A stretch of DNA of 64,000 bases, taken from positions 18,462,501 to 18,526,500 of the forward strand of contig NC_092580.1 in the NCBI RefSeq assembly GCF_037975245.1, read 5' to 3'. Numbering within the stretch: position 1 is the first letter of the stretch; each line of letters begins with the position of its first letter. Below the pieces are notes generated by a model. It was not told the origin of the DNA. It saw only the letters and a program-made list of their open reading frames with translations, and searched no databases. A program made the translations under genes and the position numbers. This document shows, in pieces, positions 13,001 to 26,131 of the stretch. Source of the DNA: Apostichopus japonicus (taxonomy: Eukaryota; Echinodermata; Holothuroidea; Aspidochirotida; Stichopodidae).

Positions 13001-15067
13001 TCTAAAGAACAGAAACACCTGACTTGTCTAGACCCATCGAAGTTGAAAGGTGACACGTTCGACTCCAAGTACGTTTTATCGTGCAGAGTCAGAACCGGCC
13101 GGAGTATACGCGGTTACTCTTTACCCCCACACTGCACGAAAGGAGAGAGAGCTGCTGTCGAAGCCATCACGACTGAAGCGTTAATGGAACTAGCTGGAGA
13201 CTTTGCCGGAACGTACTATCCACTAGAGGGCATGACCGAAGAAGTTCAAGAAAAACTGATCGAAGACCACTTTCTCTTTGATAAACCAGTTTCACCATTG
13301 CTAACTGCATCCAGGATGCATCGCGACTGGCCACATGCTCGTGGAATTTGGCACAACGTCAACAAAAACTTTCTGGTTTGGGTCAATGAAGAAGATCATA
13401 TGAGAGTCATTTCAATGGAAACTGGTGGTAACATGCGACGGGTATTTGAAAGATTCTGTAATGGCCTCAAGAAAGTGGAAGACCTAATTAAAAAGAAAGG
13501 AAAAGAATTCATGTGGAATGAGCATCTTGGATATGTATTGACATGTCCTTCAAATCTAGGTACTGGATTACGAGGTGGAGTTCATCTTAAAGTACCACTG
13601 CTTAGCCAAAAACAGTGTTTCGAACGTCTCCTGAAGGTCCTGAGACTGCAAAAACGAGGCACTGGTGGAGTAGATACTGCATCTACGGATGGCACTTTCG
13701 ACATTTCCAACGCTGATCGACTAGGTACCTCTGAGCTTAACCAAGTACAGTGCGTCGTTTCCGGTGTCAACTTGATGATTCAAATGGAGAAATTACTTGA
13801 GCAGGGAAAATCAATCGATCATCTTCTACCCAAAGAATGTAATATTTTTAAACCAGCCGAGACCAAGATGGACAACTTCCCCGATTTAACGCAACATAAC
13901 AATTACTTGTCCCAGTGCTTAACGAAGGAAATATATGACAAACTATGCGGACTGACAACGAAAGCTGGGGTAACACTTGACACATGCATGCAAACTGGTG
14001 TGGATAACCCCGGGCATCCTTTCATCTTTACTGTCGGCCTCGTGGCAGGTGACGAGGAATGTTACGACCTCTTTGGTGATCTCTTCGAGCCTGTCATCAG
14101 TGCTAGGCATGACAATTATCCACGCGACGGAAAGCATCCAACGGACCTGAACCAGGAGAAGCTTCGTGGAGGTGATAATTTAGATCCAGAATTTGTACTG
14201 TCTTGTCGTGTTCGCACAGGGAGGAGTATCCGTGGTCTACGCCTTCCGCCGAGTTGTTCCAGGGAGGAACGTGCTGCCGTTGAGTCGACCGTCTGCGACG
14301 CTCTGTCTACCCTTGAGGGTGATCTGAAAGGAACCTACTATCCTCTGACTGGCATGAGTGAGGAAACGCAAGACAAACTCATTGCTGATCATTTTCTATT
14401 CGACAAGCCCGTTTCTCCACTTTTGACTTCTTCAAACATGGCCAGAGACTGGCCACAGGCGCGCGGTATTTGGCACAACGAACAGAAGAATTTCCTCGTC
14501 TGGGTGAATGAAGAAGATCACACAAGAGTCATTTCAATGGAAAAGGGAGGAAATATGCGCCGTGTTTTCAGCCGCTTCTGCGAAGGATTACAGAAAGTTG
14601 AAAACAGCATCAAGAGCAAAGGTCATTCCTTTATGTGGAATGAACATCTAGGCTATATCCTGACGTGCCCATCTAATCTCGGGACAGGATTACGAGGAGG
14701 AGTGCACCTAAAGATACCCTTACTGTGCAAGCATGAGAAGTTTGATGCACTGCTGAAAGAGATGCGCCTTCAAAAGAGAGGCACGGGTGGAGTGGATACT
14801 GAGGCGACCGACGGAACATTCGACATTTCAAACATCGATCGCTTAGGAACTTCTGAAGTTCAGCAAGTACAATGTGTAATCGATGGCGTAGAGCTCTTCA
14901 TAAAGATGGAAAAGGCACTGCGGGCTGGCGAGAATATTGACCATCTCATGCCTATGTCACTTGTTGATCGACCGACTGCCCCGGAACCAGACAAGATCGA
15001 GACAATTGAAACTTCGGCCAGTGAAGATCCCGACTTTGGAGAACCACTTACGGCTCCCACAGAATGA
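10042..15067 (+). CDS. Three-domain (flagellar-type) creatine kinase, 5' end missing
   Basis: ATP:guanido phosphotransferase that moves phosphate between creatine phosphate and ADP. Fused three-domain forms shuttle energy along sperm tails. Three exons are visible: 10042-10134 (starts in phase 1, reads [13 protein letters not shown]), 11561-11833 and 12126-15067; the junctions keep frame. Domain 1 runs through the first two exons into the third. Domains 2 and 3 lie wholly in the last exon, starting near IPDLSKHNN and FPDLTQHNN. Each domain has the active-site cysteine in CPSNLGTG (codons at 12440, 13544 and 14666), the [10 protein letters not shown]-type motif, CRVRTGRS-type segment (CRVRTGRC in domain 1) and RGTGGVDT. 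The guanidino-specificity loops (KHKTNL, KHLTCL, KHPTDL) differ between domains. A 30-residue acidic tail follows domain 3. The first exon or exons are not seen. Arginine kinase is less likely because of the RGTGGVDT loop and triple layout. Confidence 0.92.
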
Positions 15068-17745
15068 TAAATGCTTGGATACTACTTAATTCATTTAACC
15101 AATTTAAAGTTACTTTCAAAATATCATTGATTAGTGTGTAACAAACAAAATTTTGATGTAGCACTTTAAAAAGCTTATTTTATCGAACATATATGTACTT
15201 TTGTTAACTATGAAAGAAGAGATTACACGCAATTATTGAAATGTTAATGTCATATTGAATTGAATAATAACGGTTAATTCATATAGTACAACCCGTTCGA
15301 TTGTTTTTCGCTTACATTTAATTCAATGGCCGAATACAATTGGTAAGCTTCCATATCTTAAAAATGGCCACACATTCTTGGTCTTGTAGCACACTTCTCG
15401 AAGCACGTCCAGTTGTCTTATATGATATGTTCAACTGTAACGTTTATGCAGTTCCAGGTGAAAGTTAAACGAGCTCCGTTCCTTCATGTAACCTTTGAGT
15501 CATGAAAACCCTCTCAACCTATGAAAATATAGCGTTACAGCCCCCGTCCCTCCACTCCATTTTCAAAGGTCCACGTTTGCCTTGAGACAGAGACTGGTCT
15601 TCGATCGTGGTGCTGGGTTCGGTTAATGCGACAGCTACACAAACTAAATGGATATGGGTGAAATTACAGCACCACTTTGCATTTAAGTACAATTAATTAT
15701 AAAAAAAAATTCAACAAAGAATATAGGATAATCATATTTCGTAAAATCTAGTCGGAATCAAGAAAACGAATCAAACAGTTTTGAGACTCAGACAGAGGTA
15801 CTTTGCCTCGTTAAGTTTTGCTACTCCAATGTCAGGAAGTAGAGAGACCAAAGACTACAGAACGAAAACTACGAGAGTAGTTTGTAAAAGTTCTTAAATT
15901 AAGATTTTGACCAATTTGTGAATGTTAACACTAATTCAGACCATCGAAAATCTAATTCCACTGCTGCAATTATTATGCAGCTTTAACATCAGGTTAAGTT
16001 TAAAACTAAAATATAAAATAATTTCAAATCCATATCTGAGCTATATATGAATCCTCAACCAGAATGATCCGTTCTCACTGCCACAGTCACAGCCTGTTAT
16101 CTTCGTAGGAATGGTTCAGGTGTTGTTGATATGTCTATTTTGTATGAAAGAGCACATAAATACAAAAAGAACAGTGAAGAAACTACCATGATAGCATGCT
16201 CTGTTAAGGAGATATGACACTTTGAAGATATCAAAATTTCTTTGGAAACGACTGGTGTAGAAATACTTACTGTGAGGGTGTGACGTCACGTCCTCACTTC
16301 CTTAACATTTGTGAATATATTTCTTTAAAAATTATTTACATTTTTTAACACAGTTGAAAATAATATAATCATAAAATCCTTCAGATGTTTAATCTCAAAT
16401 ACTTCCTTTGACAAATATGAGATCACCTGCCGTATCTTTTGGTTGAAGGTCATGAAATCTCACAAAATATTTAGAGAAAAAAACTTTGAGAAATCACAGC
16501 TAGTCAGATATCAGCAGTTTCTACACAATCTGATAAAAATTTACACTTGAATATCTCTTTAACCGAAAAAAAGATATTTGAACAGTTTTTTCACCATTGT
16601 GTTTCTTTTATTGTCCTCTTTCATATAACATAAACATGTATGGCAAATGAACCAATCCTTTAAATTCAAATTCAAATGTCAAACTGGTACATTTGTCTTC
16701 TGAAAATTGCTAAGTTGGGGTTAATCATTATCGGCCAACGTGAGTAAGAACGGACCCACGAATACCGTTCAATTTGTTTTTATTAAGGCTGAAATAGAAT
16801 GATTCTTTAACGTCATGTTTCCGTCCTACTCGCAAGGCAACCAGAGCAAAAACAAATGCAATTGTTCGACCCGCAGCCATTCGGTTCGACTCTTAAAACT
16901 ATTGTTTTGTAACTAGTAACCTAATTCAATGATTGGAACACCCCATCACGCTGAACCCACCCGACATTTGCCTGCAGTTGTATCGACATTACTCATTAAC
17001 ATCACGTAATACAATCACGAATTTTCTGCACGGGTGATAAACTGCGAATCGTCTTTCAGTATAAAACTATGCTTTCCCTGCTGAAACATGAAATTCTACA
17101 TCTTTATCTACTTTTAAATAGATGCAATTGACTGATTTTAAGCAAGTCTGAACTTTCAAACGTTAATGCATTTCTTTACAAAGTTGTCGATATTGTATCT
17201 ACCTCATCTAGAATATAATAAACAAGAAGACTTAATAAATACAGGCTTCAATCGACTAACGAACTGGAAGCCACTCACAAAAAAAACAAAAACAAAAAAA
17301 CGGACATAGGCATTTAATCATTAAAACGTCCATAGTATAAATGGACGACACAAGAATTCCGTATCTATATGTTTCATTTATATTTATATTATTTCGTTTT
17401 AGGGTTGGTCGATAAATTATTCGTTTGTACGCATGTGCGATCTTTGGCAACGAAAGTTATGATCAAGAAGGGAAACTATCGACGTTTGCATTTACTCCGT
17501 TACTTATCATTTCTGTCAATGATACTTTACGGTGTTATACTTCATTTGTTGATTAGATACGAAGAAAGATATAGCGAACAGCAGAATACTGTCCAACCAC
17601 AGTACAATCAGAAGGATAAGTTAGTTCAATTTGAACAAGTTTGACTTTCTTATTAACTGCAGTTTTTACTTACAGAAACTAAGGATTCGGGGCAAAAACA
17701 TAATATTATTATTTACAGAATTAACAGATAAAACAAAAGCAAAAC
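15068..17745. other. Creatine kinase 3' flank and intergenic DNA
   Basis: AT-rich, apparently unique sequence containing the 3' UTR of the creatine kinase. No well-placed AATAAA was found close to the stop. An open frame at 17369-17644 (91 codons) lies just ahead of the GPCR on the same strand. It resembles no family known to me and may be leader sequence. Confidence 0.5.
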
Positions 17746-18741
17746 ATGTTTGAAAATAACACAACAGGATTCGACGAGAGTTACGAATCGGTTGACAGAC
17801 AGTCGGGAGAATCGGAGGAAACTCCGTTGTTCGTTGTAAATGACATATTCGTTGTTATCGGTCTAATCGCTGTACCTTTGAACATTTTTGCTTTCCTGGT
17901 TCTACAGAAGTACCCCAAGGTTATGGGAGACGTCGCCTGCTTATACCATAAAGCGCTGGCTATAACTGATGGTATTACCGGATTAGCATGTATCTCTTGG
18001 GCTTTACGATTTATCACAGATTCAACATATGTCGCCCTAGGTGTCAGAGGGATCACTAATTCGATGGTGATTAACTCTTTGTTATTATTGACTATTATAT
18101 CAGTCGATAGATTCGTAGCCATCAAGGATCCGCTTCGCCATTTGTCTCTATTTACCCCCAACCTGGCGATCAAATTGATCTTGTCTGTTACAGTGATACC
18201 CTGCCTCTACTTTGCAACTTTTGCGTTTGTGAGACTCGCGGCAGACAACGCTTCGTTTGTCAAAGAGTCTGCTGAAATCTCCGGCATCTTGGAATTGGTC
18301 CTGATTATCATAAGTACCTCGATATATGTCGTAGCTGCATTCTTCTTGACAATGTTCAATATTCTCCTACTCATTGCAACTGTGCGGTTTTACTTAAACA
18401 GAGGGATTTTACAGAATAAAAGTAAAGAGCCCCGATTGAAGAACCTCTTCAAATCAGTCAGGATGGTGTTGGCTATGACTGGGGCTTTCTACGCCTCGTT
18501 TTTACCAATCATAATCGTCACCTTCCTGTTTTTCTTTGGAGTGAGAATTTCTGTCGACCTCCTTTATTTGGTTATCGTCGTGGTACAACTCAACAGTCTC
18601 TTCAATCCGTTTTTGTATATGTTACTGAATCCACAGTTTCGTAGAGCAGCGCTAAAATCCATCGGAGTTGGACACGAAGGTAAAGCAAGACATCCTGTTA
18701 TAAGCTCTAGAAATCAAGGGACTGGTAGCACTAATCTTTAA
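17746..18741 (+). CDS. Rhodopsin-class (class A) G-protein-coupled receptor, intronless
   Basis: 331-residue seven-helix membrane receptor expected at the cell surface. The N-terminus has an NNTT glycosylation site. Helices lie at about 30-54, 65-90, 104-126, 141-163, 181-212, 238-264 and 270-293. Class A landmarks are Asn46 in helix 1, Asp75 in helix 2, VDRF at 120-123 (in place of DRY), FLP in helix 6 and NPFLY at 287-291 (NPxxY). A short basic C-tail follows. Unusually, no cysteine is seen at the top of helix 3 or in the second extracellular loop, so the standard disulfide appears to be missing. It is a single exon, like the many lineage-specific orphan receptors of echinoderms. The ligand is unknown. 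The start is the first Met after in-frame stops and leaves a normal-length N-terminus. Confidence 0.88.
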   Translation: MFENNTTGFDESYESVDRQSGESEETPLFVVNDIFVVIGLIAVPLNIFAFLVLQKYPKVMGDVACLYHKALAITDGITGLACISWALRFITDSTYVALGVRGITNSMVINSLLLLTIISVDRFVAIKDPLRHLSLFTPNLAIKLILSVTVIPCLYFATFAFVRLAADNASFVKESAEISGILELVLIIISTSIYVVAAFFLTMFNILLLIATVRFYLNRGILQNKSKEPRLKNLFKSVRMVLAMTGAFYASFLPIIIVTFLFFFGVRISVDLLYLVIVVVQLNSLFNPFLYMLLNPQFRRAALKSIGVGHEGKARHPVISSRNQGTGSTNL

Positions 18742-18837
18742 CTGGTATATGATCTTGCGACCAGGAAACGAAAAAGATAAATTTGATTCTTTCTTTAATG
18801 TATCCTGGATCAATTAATGAATCAAAACTTATGCTTT

Positions 18838-18966
18838 TATAACTATTATTATAATTATAATTATTATTATTATAATAATAATAATAATTGTTATTATTAT
18901 TATTATTAGTATTATAATATTATTATTATGATTATGATTATGATTATTATTATTATTATTATTATT
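18838..18966. repeat. (ATT)n / (TAA)n microsatellite
   Basis: About 130 bp of imperfect ATT/TTA/TAA repeats that switch strand sense, so parts can fold back on themselves. It lies just beyond the GPCR stop. Confidence 0.9.
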
Positions 18967-21124
18967 ACAAACAATTGCGGTGCCACTATACATGTGATAT
19001 AATTAATCAAAGTCGTGAATAACAATATGAACTTCTGGCCTGGTACCCATGTGGGTCATTCCATAAAATAAGTGTCTTTTATACGTATGAACGCGTTTGG
19101 TGTCTCTGTGGACCACTGAGAAAGTAATTTGAACCAAATAACGGTAACGATATTATACCTTTTCTTTTGGAGCACAAAAATCATTATAGTGCCATCTTTC
19201 TTGTATATATTAGGCCATATCGTATTTATAGTTCTCGTATGCACTAAGAGAAAACGTTTCTTTTTTCTTCTCAATTTGTCATTGTTTAGAATAATGCGAA
19301 TCAGACAATTTACAGTAAATTTCCGCAATTAGCACAGATTAGACGCACTCTGTATAGTTTGTCTATCTATATATTGTCTTCTATAGTTGAATTAAGTTCG
19401 ATGTTTTTTATGTGTAAAGTTCAAAGTATAACATAGTAATATGACTGCAATTTGCGTATTTATTTGCAATATAAATGCATATATGTTTACGTTCATATAT
19501 GTTTGTAAACATTTCCTGATGAAATCGTAATACATTGATAAAAGCCTATAATTTTAAGAATACCAATAATACGGTGGCTCTGAAGGGACGGACGAGAAGT
19601 GGACTTATTGTGTTAACATATGCCGGTAACCGATATAAAAAACAAATTTACATATTTAGGTCATTGTAAAGGTATGGATTTTTTCCAGTGATAATATAAA
19701 CAAGTAGCTTTCAGAGCAATTTCTTCTTCTGACATGCTTCATTTTTTTCTGACTGAAAATCGTGACGAGAGAATAAGAAATATCTAAAAATACTTGCAAC
19801 TGGCAAGGACTTCACCTGGTATCATACAAGCGATTTCCCCCTTCATGGCCCTTTTACTCCCAGTAATAACCTCAATAGAGATATCCTCCTGTACCCATCC
19901 ACCCGTCTGCGCAGTAAATTCTTCGACGAACTAGAAGTGTACACAATATACTTCAGAGCTGATGTGTCCGAATTTACGTGGTATTTTAGCACACTTGTCA
20001 ACTTTCCCGGTTTTGATGGAAGCCGTCCGGCTTTTAAGGCTAGTATCACGCTATCCCGATTTGATATGCTATAATTTCCCGATAATTTTTTTTTTCCTTT
20101 TCATTCCGGCGTTGGAACGCTGAGGAAATCCAACCTTCGAATTTTGTGTTCGCAGCACATGATCTGTTTCCATAACCCTCTTATCTGCGTTCTCTGTTGT
20201 GGTTTGTAAACGCTGAACAAATATTTCCATGTTTTTATTTGTTGTTGTTACTTATTTACTTATTTAAACTGGGTTTGCTCAATTCTCCCGAAATCCCCCC
20301 GATAATCTCCCCACTTAGGGGATGGAATATTGTAAATCCCTCCCCTCTCCTCCCCTTCCCTCCCCCTCCCCCTCATCCAATCCCTACTTTATACCGCAAT
20401 CCTTCCCCTCCCTCTTCCGCTGATACATACTTTCCTCAATCGAAATTTCAAAATATATTTATTTATTTATTGATTTCATTTCAGCGCATTACAGGACTTA
20501 ATTGCCCCCCAGAGTCCTGCCATGCACCTCCCACAATGTTTTCCAGAGACTTTAATGTCAACTACAACTTTGAAAAAAAAAAACAAGAAAAAAAACGAAC
20601 CAACATGTTAGTTCTTGACTCCCCCACCCCTTATATTGCTGAAAAAAAAACTAGTTATTTATAATTTAAGTGTTTTTGTGGTAAAATTAACAAAAAATGA
20701 ATGAAAGTAAACCAAAGACGAGTAGAAGACTAAGAAAAAAATGATTAGGCAAATCTCTTCTCATTGCCACAATTCTGTCAAGTTCCTTCCACTCTTTGTA
20801 AACAAATGATAACATAATTAATCAACTTTTGAATAATATTTGCTTTAGTAAAAGACCTGCAATTTGTTCGATTTAATGTAGGTCTCACAAGAAAATCAAA
20901 TCAGGTTAATTGGATTTCGTTTTTGTGCTTTTGTTTTTTCAATTTCCAGCCAAGACAAAACTCAGTCATCACACGGTGGTACGTACATGCTCCATTAAAA
21001 ACAAACTTCGTATTTAGATAAGTCACGTGACTTATATTTATCTGATATTATTATCTCATCTCCATACAATGTAATGTAAAGGGAGATGAGATATTGTACT
21101 TCATCCCACATCAGAAATGTAAGG
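18967..21124. other. Intergenic DNA
   Basis: No gene supported. An open frame at 20197-20664 is proline- and lysine-rich from C-rich and A-rich simple sequence and is not considered real. The right edge is where copy B of the duplication starts. Confidence 0.5.
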
Positions 21125-21145
21125 ATGTGTTTTCATCCTTGTAAG

Positions 21146-23221
21146 CAGTGGCGGAGAAACAGGGGGGTTGGGGGGGGGGGGGGGTTTAACCCCCCACTTT
21201 TTGAAGAGGGGGGTTGGCCCACACAATCAACCCCCCTAGTTTTTGCCAGTAATGTGTTTCATCCTTGTAAGCAGTGGCGGAGAAACAGGGGGGTTGGGGG
21301 GGGGGTTTAACCCCCCACTTTTTGAAGAGGGGGGTTGGCCCACACAATCAACCCCCCCAGTTTTTGCCAGTAATGTTCTGTTATAGCCTATGTTATGTGC
21401 TCCAAATGGCATAATAAATCAAATTATTAAATTTGAAATTGTTAAAGTCATTTCAACCTTTACCTGGTAGGCTACATCAACAATTAACGACAGAAAACCG
21501 AGTTAGAATTGACCCACACATTATTTCTAGCCCATTTCCCCCACCTTTCGCATTGGAACTTGTAGCTCATAGCGCTAACTTCACCCCACAACAGACATAC
21601 ACAAAATAACGTTTTCCTGTTGAATAGCTTTGGAACTGTATACACTTGCCAACTTCAACGAGGTGAAGGAAGGAAAAGAAAAAGAAGAAAGAAAGAAAAG
21701 GAGAAAAGGATGGAGTAGAAAATACGGCAAGAAAACGGGAAGAGAAAGAGGAACAGTGACCAAATTATTCGAATTTGTAAAGCAAACAGCAGATATCACA
21801 TCATATCAGTGAGCATGAAAATGGCGTTCCACGATAAACAGCCTCCAAACCATGGGCGCAGATCCTGGTGAGGACAGCGGGACGCGTCCCCACCAACTTT
21901 TTCAGTAGTGGGGACATGATATACCGTGTCCCCACCAATTTGTCTTGACCAATAGCTGCATTTCAAGTTCCCCTGTATTGAACTTTGGCGCAGTTTGATC
22001 CAGCATTGTGCAAATGACATGTAGCAGTTCTCATTTTATTGTATTTTATCCACAGTTGTTAAATATAGGACGGAAATCGCATTTGCGGCAGTCTATATTT
22101 GTTTTCTGGGAGAGGACACCAGACCCATCGTATATACATAAGTCTACTTGGATTATTTGTCCCCTGATTTTCTTTCTGCAGACGCCCATGTATTTCTCCA
22201 AACTAAATTTCTAAGCCATGAGATCTAAAACTTAAGGAGGTTTAGGAGCATCATTAGGTCTGGGAAGTGTTATTTCCGGCGATCTGGGAGGTATATTTGC
22301 CCCAAAAAATCGTACGCTACGCGCGAGCCCATGGTCGCGCTCCGCTTAGATAGTGTCATAGAACAGACACGCGTCCCCACCATTATCCAAGACTGATCTG
22401 CGCCCATGCTCAAAACTGTCGATGTGTGTAGTGTTCGGTTTCGGAAATATCTGGTATATTTTTATTTCCTTCAACGAAATTTTTTAGTAGCCGTCTGAAT
22501 TTTCGAAAATTCCCTAACCAACATTCTTCATCATACTTCATCATACTCGTGCAATTTTGACCCGTCTGTTAGGGTTTGAAGGAGGTATTTCTATATCGGT
22601 TGTCCATAGATGATATTTTGTGCAACATTATGGGTATGTTTTGAAGTGAATTTATTCACGAGAATTGTGAATTTTCAAATTCTGAACAGTGGGGCTGACG
22701 GATATTGTGGGCCGCGATGAAGAATCACCTACAAAAGCAATGATCCACAGGATATGTGATGAAGTCGAACATGATGTGTGACTGGTGACAATCTTCAAAA
22801 AGGTTATATAGATGAGAGAAAAAGTATTTGGAAAAAACTTGGTTCTCAGGCAAAAGTGAACATATGGTTGGTCAGTTTCAAGCCCGAGAAGTGCCATTTC
22901 CGGTGATCTGGGGGTACCAAAACCAGAAATTTGCTTGTTCGCTGCGCGCCAACCAATGGTGGCGCTCCGCTTAGATAGTAATACGCGCCCCCCCCCCCCC
23001 GGGTTAGAAAATCCTGCATACGCCCCTGGTTAAATGCAGCTTTTCAAGGCCTGGGCAATGCCATTTACTGCAATCTGGGAGGCAATATTTGCCAAAACAT
23101 TTTTGTGCACTTCGCGCCAACTTATGGTGGCGCTCCACGTAGATAGTGAGCCAGCAGTTATGACTTTTTATTTCATCAATGGACTGCAACCCCCACTTCT
23201 GACAAGAAATTTCCGCCACTG
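21146..23221. mobile_element. hAT-like non-autonomous element (2.1 kb) at the start of copy B
   Basis: Begins CAGTGGCGGAGAAA and ends TTTCCGCCACTG. The 8-bp duplication CTTGTAAG is at 21138-21145 and 23222-23229. Copy A holds the single, empty CTTGTAAG at positions 14-21. The left end, together with its flanking duplication, is itself tandemly repeated (126-bp period; second start at 21272). Inside are a nested element (21851-22408) and two stretches in reverse orientation (about 22640-22985 and 23030-23155) related to the family at 32290 and 54003. No transposase. Confidence 0.88.
21851..22408. mobile_element. Nested hAT-like element (558 bp)
   Basis: Perfect 14-bp inverted ends CATGGGCGCAGATC / GATCTGCGCCCATG. 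Flanks are CTCCAAAC (21843-21850) and CTCAAAAC (22409-22416), an 8-bp duplication with one mismatch. It contains the shared module in reverse orientation near 22255-22365. No coding capacity. Confidence 0.85.
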
Positions 23222-23854
23222 CTTGTAAGTGTGAGTGAGCAAAAAGGTTTGTCGCGAACTCCGCCTACACCGCAAGTTCGATCATGTTCAAACTTAGTGG
23301 GTAGGTGCCTGGCCATGTAAACTCGTGCCTGCGTGATTGAGGACGTCATAGGTCAAAGGTCAAGAAATCTAAAAATTGGTTTTTAACTATATTCTGCTTG
23401 TCAATATGTGGACAAAGGCATTCAACCACACGATATGTATAGGGAAAGATGAGACGAATTTTAAAATAGTGCAGTTTTTTGGGGGGGTTAGGGTCGAGAA
23501 CAAAGGTCAATTGAGGTCAATTTGGTCTATATTGTGCGAAAAGTGTGTCGCGAACTCCCCCTACCCCGTAAGTCTGGTCAAGTTCAAACTTGTTATGTGA
23601 ACAAATTACAAATGGCATACCTTTTAGCTAAATTTGGAGGCCAAGAGTAAAGTCATGTAGGTATTTAGATCTACAACTCCATGGATTGCCCTCTGGTTTC
23701 GTTTATAACACTGTTTCCTAAATGTGTGTTACTGGAAGTCTGGAACGGGAAGTATAACATAACTGAGCATTTGTGAATTTATTCATTTATATATCAGGCG
23801 CCCACCCCCTCCACAGCCCAACCCAAAGACAGGAGGATCCGTTGACCTACCTAC

Positions 23855-23891
23855 CTCCTCCTCCTCCTCCTCCTCCTCCTCCTCCTCCTCC
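23855..23891. repeat. (TCC)n, short allele in copy B
   Basis: About 12 TCC units preceded by CCTA repeats, at the position equivalent to the 600-bp array at 635-1234. Confidence 0.9.
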
Positions 23892-25847
23892 GACTCCGAT
23901 TAAGACATATCGGGGCCAGGAGGTTAGGTGTGAGTTGCGATAGCGAGGGACTGGTTCCCCGCTGGTGTACACTTCTATATTTGCTCTTTCACTTTCATAT
24001 GGTGTTTCCAAGTCGTTTGTAGGGTTAGACTCGGACATATAGGAGATAGAAAATGTATATACAATTTTTACCATACAATATAGTATACAAAGGGAGCAGG
24101 GAAATGCATTGTGCTGTATGAAAGACCTTAAATGCAATTGTGAATAAAGACACAAAATTAATTTTGATATGTCTAATACCGTTAAAATACATTATTATCA
24201 ATCCAGGTTATATTTATATGTGCAAGATTGGAGATGTGTACTCATCAATTTAAACGGCTGGACTAGTATATCTATAGTCGTACACAGCTACAACTCTGCC
24301 TAAAGATTCTGTGACGATTGTTTTTTCGATTATTAAAGCTATGGTTGTGCATGCTCATTATCTGGAAATCGTTTTTTTTTTCATTGGTTATCTTATAATT
24401 CTTATATTTATCATTATAAGCTTGTTATAAATGACCTGCTCCTGCTAATTACTCACTCAACCTTGATATCGACATCAATAAATTACTAACTCAAGTTTGA
24501 TACTTTCAAATGATATAACCTTCAACTTTTTGTTTACATCATTATTCCCAAAATTTTCTTAAAGAAGAGCGTTCAAACAAAGAAAACAGAGAAAATATCC
24601 ATTTCTTTCCTTGAAGAAACTGTTCCACAAACAACAAGTTTAAATTGTGTTAGACTTAGTTTATAGAGATGTTGCTGTATATTTTAATATAATTGGAAAG
24701 CGTGACATGTATGTGACACTGCTTTTTGATTTTCTCACGCATGGTAGATACATTATTGTGACGAATTACGTTTTTTTTTATGTAAGAATTAACATATGCG
24801 TCAAGGTTAATGAATACAAATTAAACTTAATTGAGAAATGCCGTCTTTTGAAAGAAAATGTCAAAGGGTATAAAACGGAATTGCAACTGCCGGTAAATAT
24901 GTCAAGCTATAAGAACGAGAAATCTGGTACAATACTGTCTTCGCAATAAAAAAAATACCGAAGTAGCTCCTTATTTACAAATTATGAAACTTTAAAGTGA
25001 ATACATGAAAAATGGATGAATTAAATATATAATTGCATGAGAAATAACATCTCCGGAAGGAATAGGTCCAAAGGTCATATAGACATATAACACGTAACAA
25101 CGTAAAACGATTTATACAGAGAAACTGCTGTCATGTGCAAAACTTACGTAAGTTCGAACTTGTTTACCCAGAGTATGTTAAAGGTAATCACATTTTCTGC
25201 TGTTTTGTGCATCTTGATATAGGTACCCTTCTGCCGTCTTATTAAACAAGAAATTTAACTTGTTGTTTTTACATCGAATCACTCCTGTGACGCATAAATA
25301 CATAAATGACTATACATGAATATATGAATGTATTCAACATAAATTATAAAGACCAACTTATTGAATGCATTAAACATATAACTTAAAAAGACCAACTTTG
25401 GGGCCGAATAGATTAAACATGAGTAAATGCGGAAGTTGTTAATGTTTAAAGAATCCGTGTAGCCTAGTATCTCAATAATCACACCCCTCAATACAGGGGT
25501 GTTGTTGTTTTGTCATATATTTTAGTTGGAGGGGTGGGCGGAGATAAAATGGTGTGGGGTGTGGCTTCATATGGTGAACGTGTGGGATCCCGACTATTTC
25601 TTTAAATATTTAAGCCATTAATCCATTTCAATATGAGGGGGGGGGGTAGGGGTGGGCGAGGATAACGCGGAGTACGTCAGATGGCGTATTGTTCTTGATT
25701 CTACCGTTATTCCGTTCAAGTTCCGTTGTTCTACATAGCTAAATGTGAAAAATGTGAGGAACCCTCAGCAGAGATAATTCACTCCTGATACTATATATAT
25801 GTAACCAAACATTCCCATATTTTGGGTTACATACATTTTTCACATTA

Positions 25848-26131
25848 GGAGTGTTAGCTCAGTGGTTAACGCCGGTGCCTTCCAATCGTAAGTTTCCCGG
25901 TTCGAGTCACTCCAAGATTAATGTATGTCGTCCAGTTACAGAGTTGTTGACAATTGACAATTCATAAATATGAATCTAAGAGACTGACTTCGGTCAGCTT
26001 GCGGCTTTGATAAGCCAATGTGGCTACTTCGCGAGTTCCTGCTTGCAGGAGGATCTAAAATATACAATGCAATGCAATGCAATACAATACATAAAATACA
26101 TACATACTGTAACATACATACATATAAACAT
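25848..26131 (+). repeat. tRNA-derived SINE, copy 2 (promoter intact)
   Basis: Same element as at 3265 but with both internal promoter boxes: A box TTAGCTCAGTGGTTAACGC and B box GGTTCGAGTCAC. The outer GGAGTG/CACTCC can pair like a tRNA acceptor stem. The tRNA-unrelated body and the ATACAT tail follow. Confidence 0.85.

Noticed and set aside
12134-15060. Minus-strand frames opposite the creatine kinase exon
   Set aside because: Shadows of the strongly conserved plus-strand coding sequence.
20197-20664. 155-codon frame after the GPCR
   Set aside because: Built from C-rich and A-rich simple sequence, with no family resemblance or splice context.
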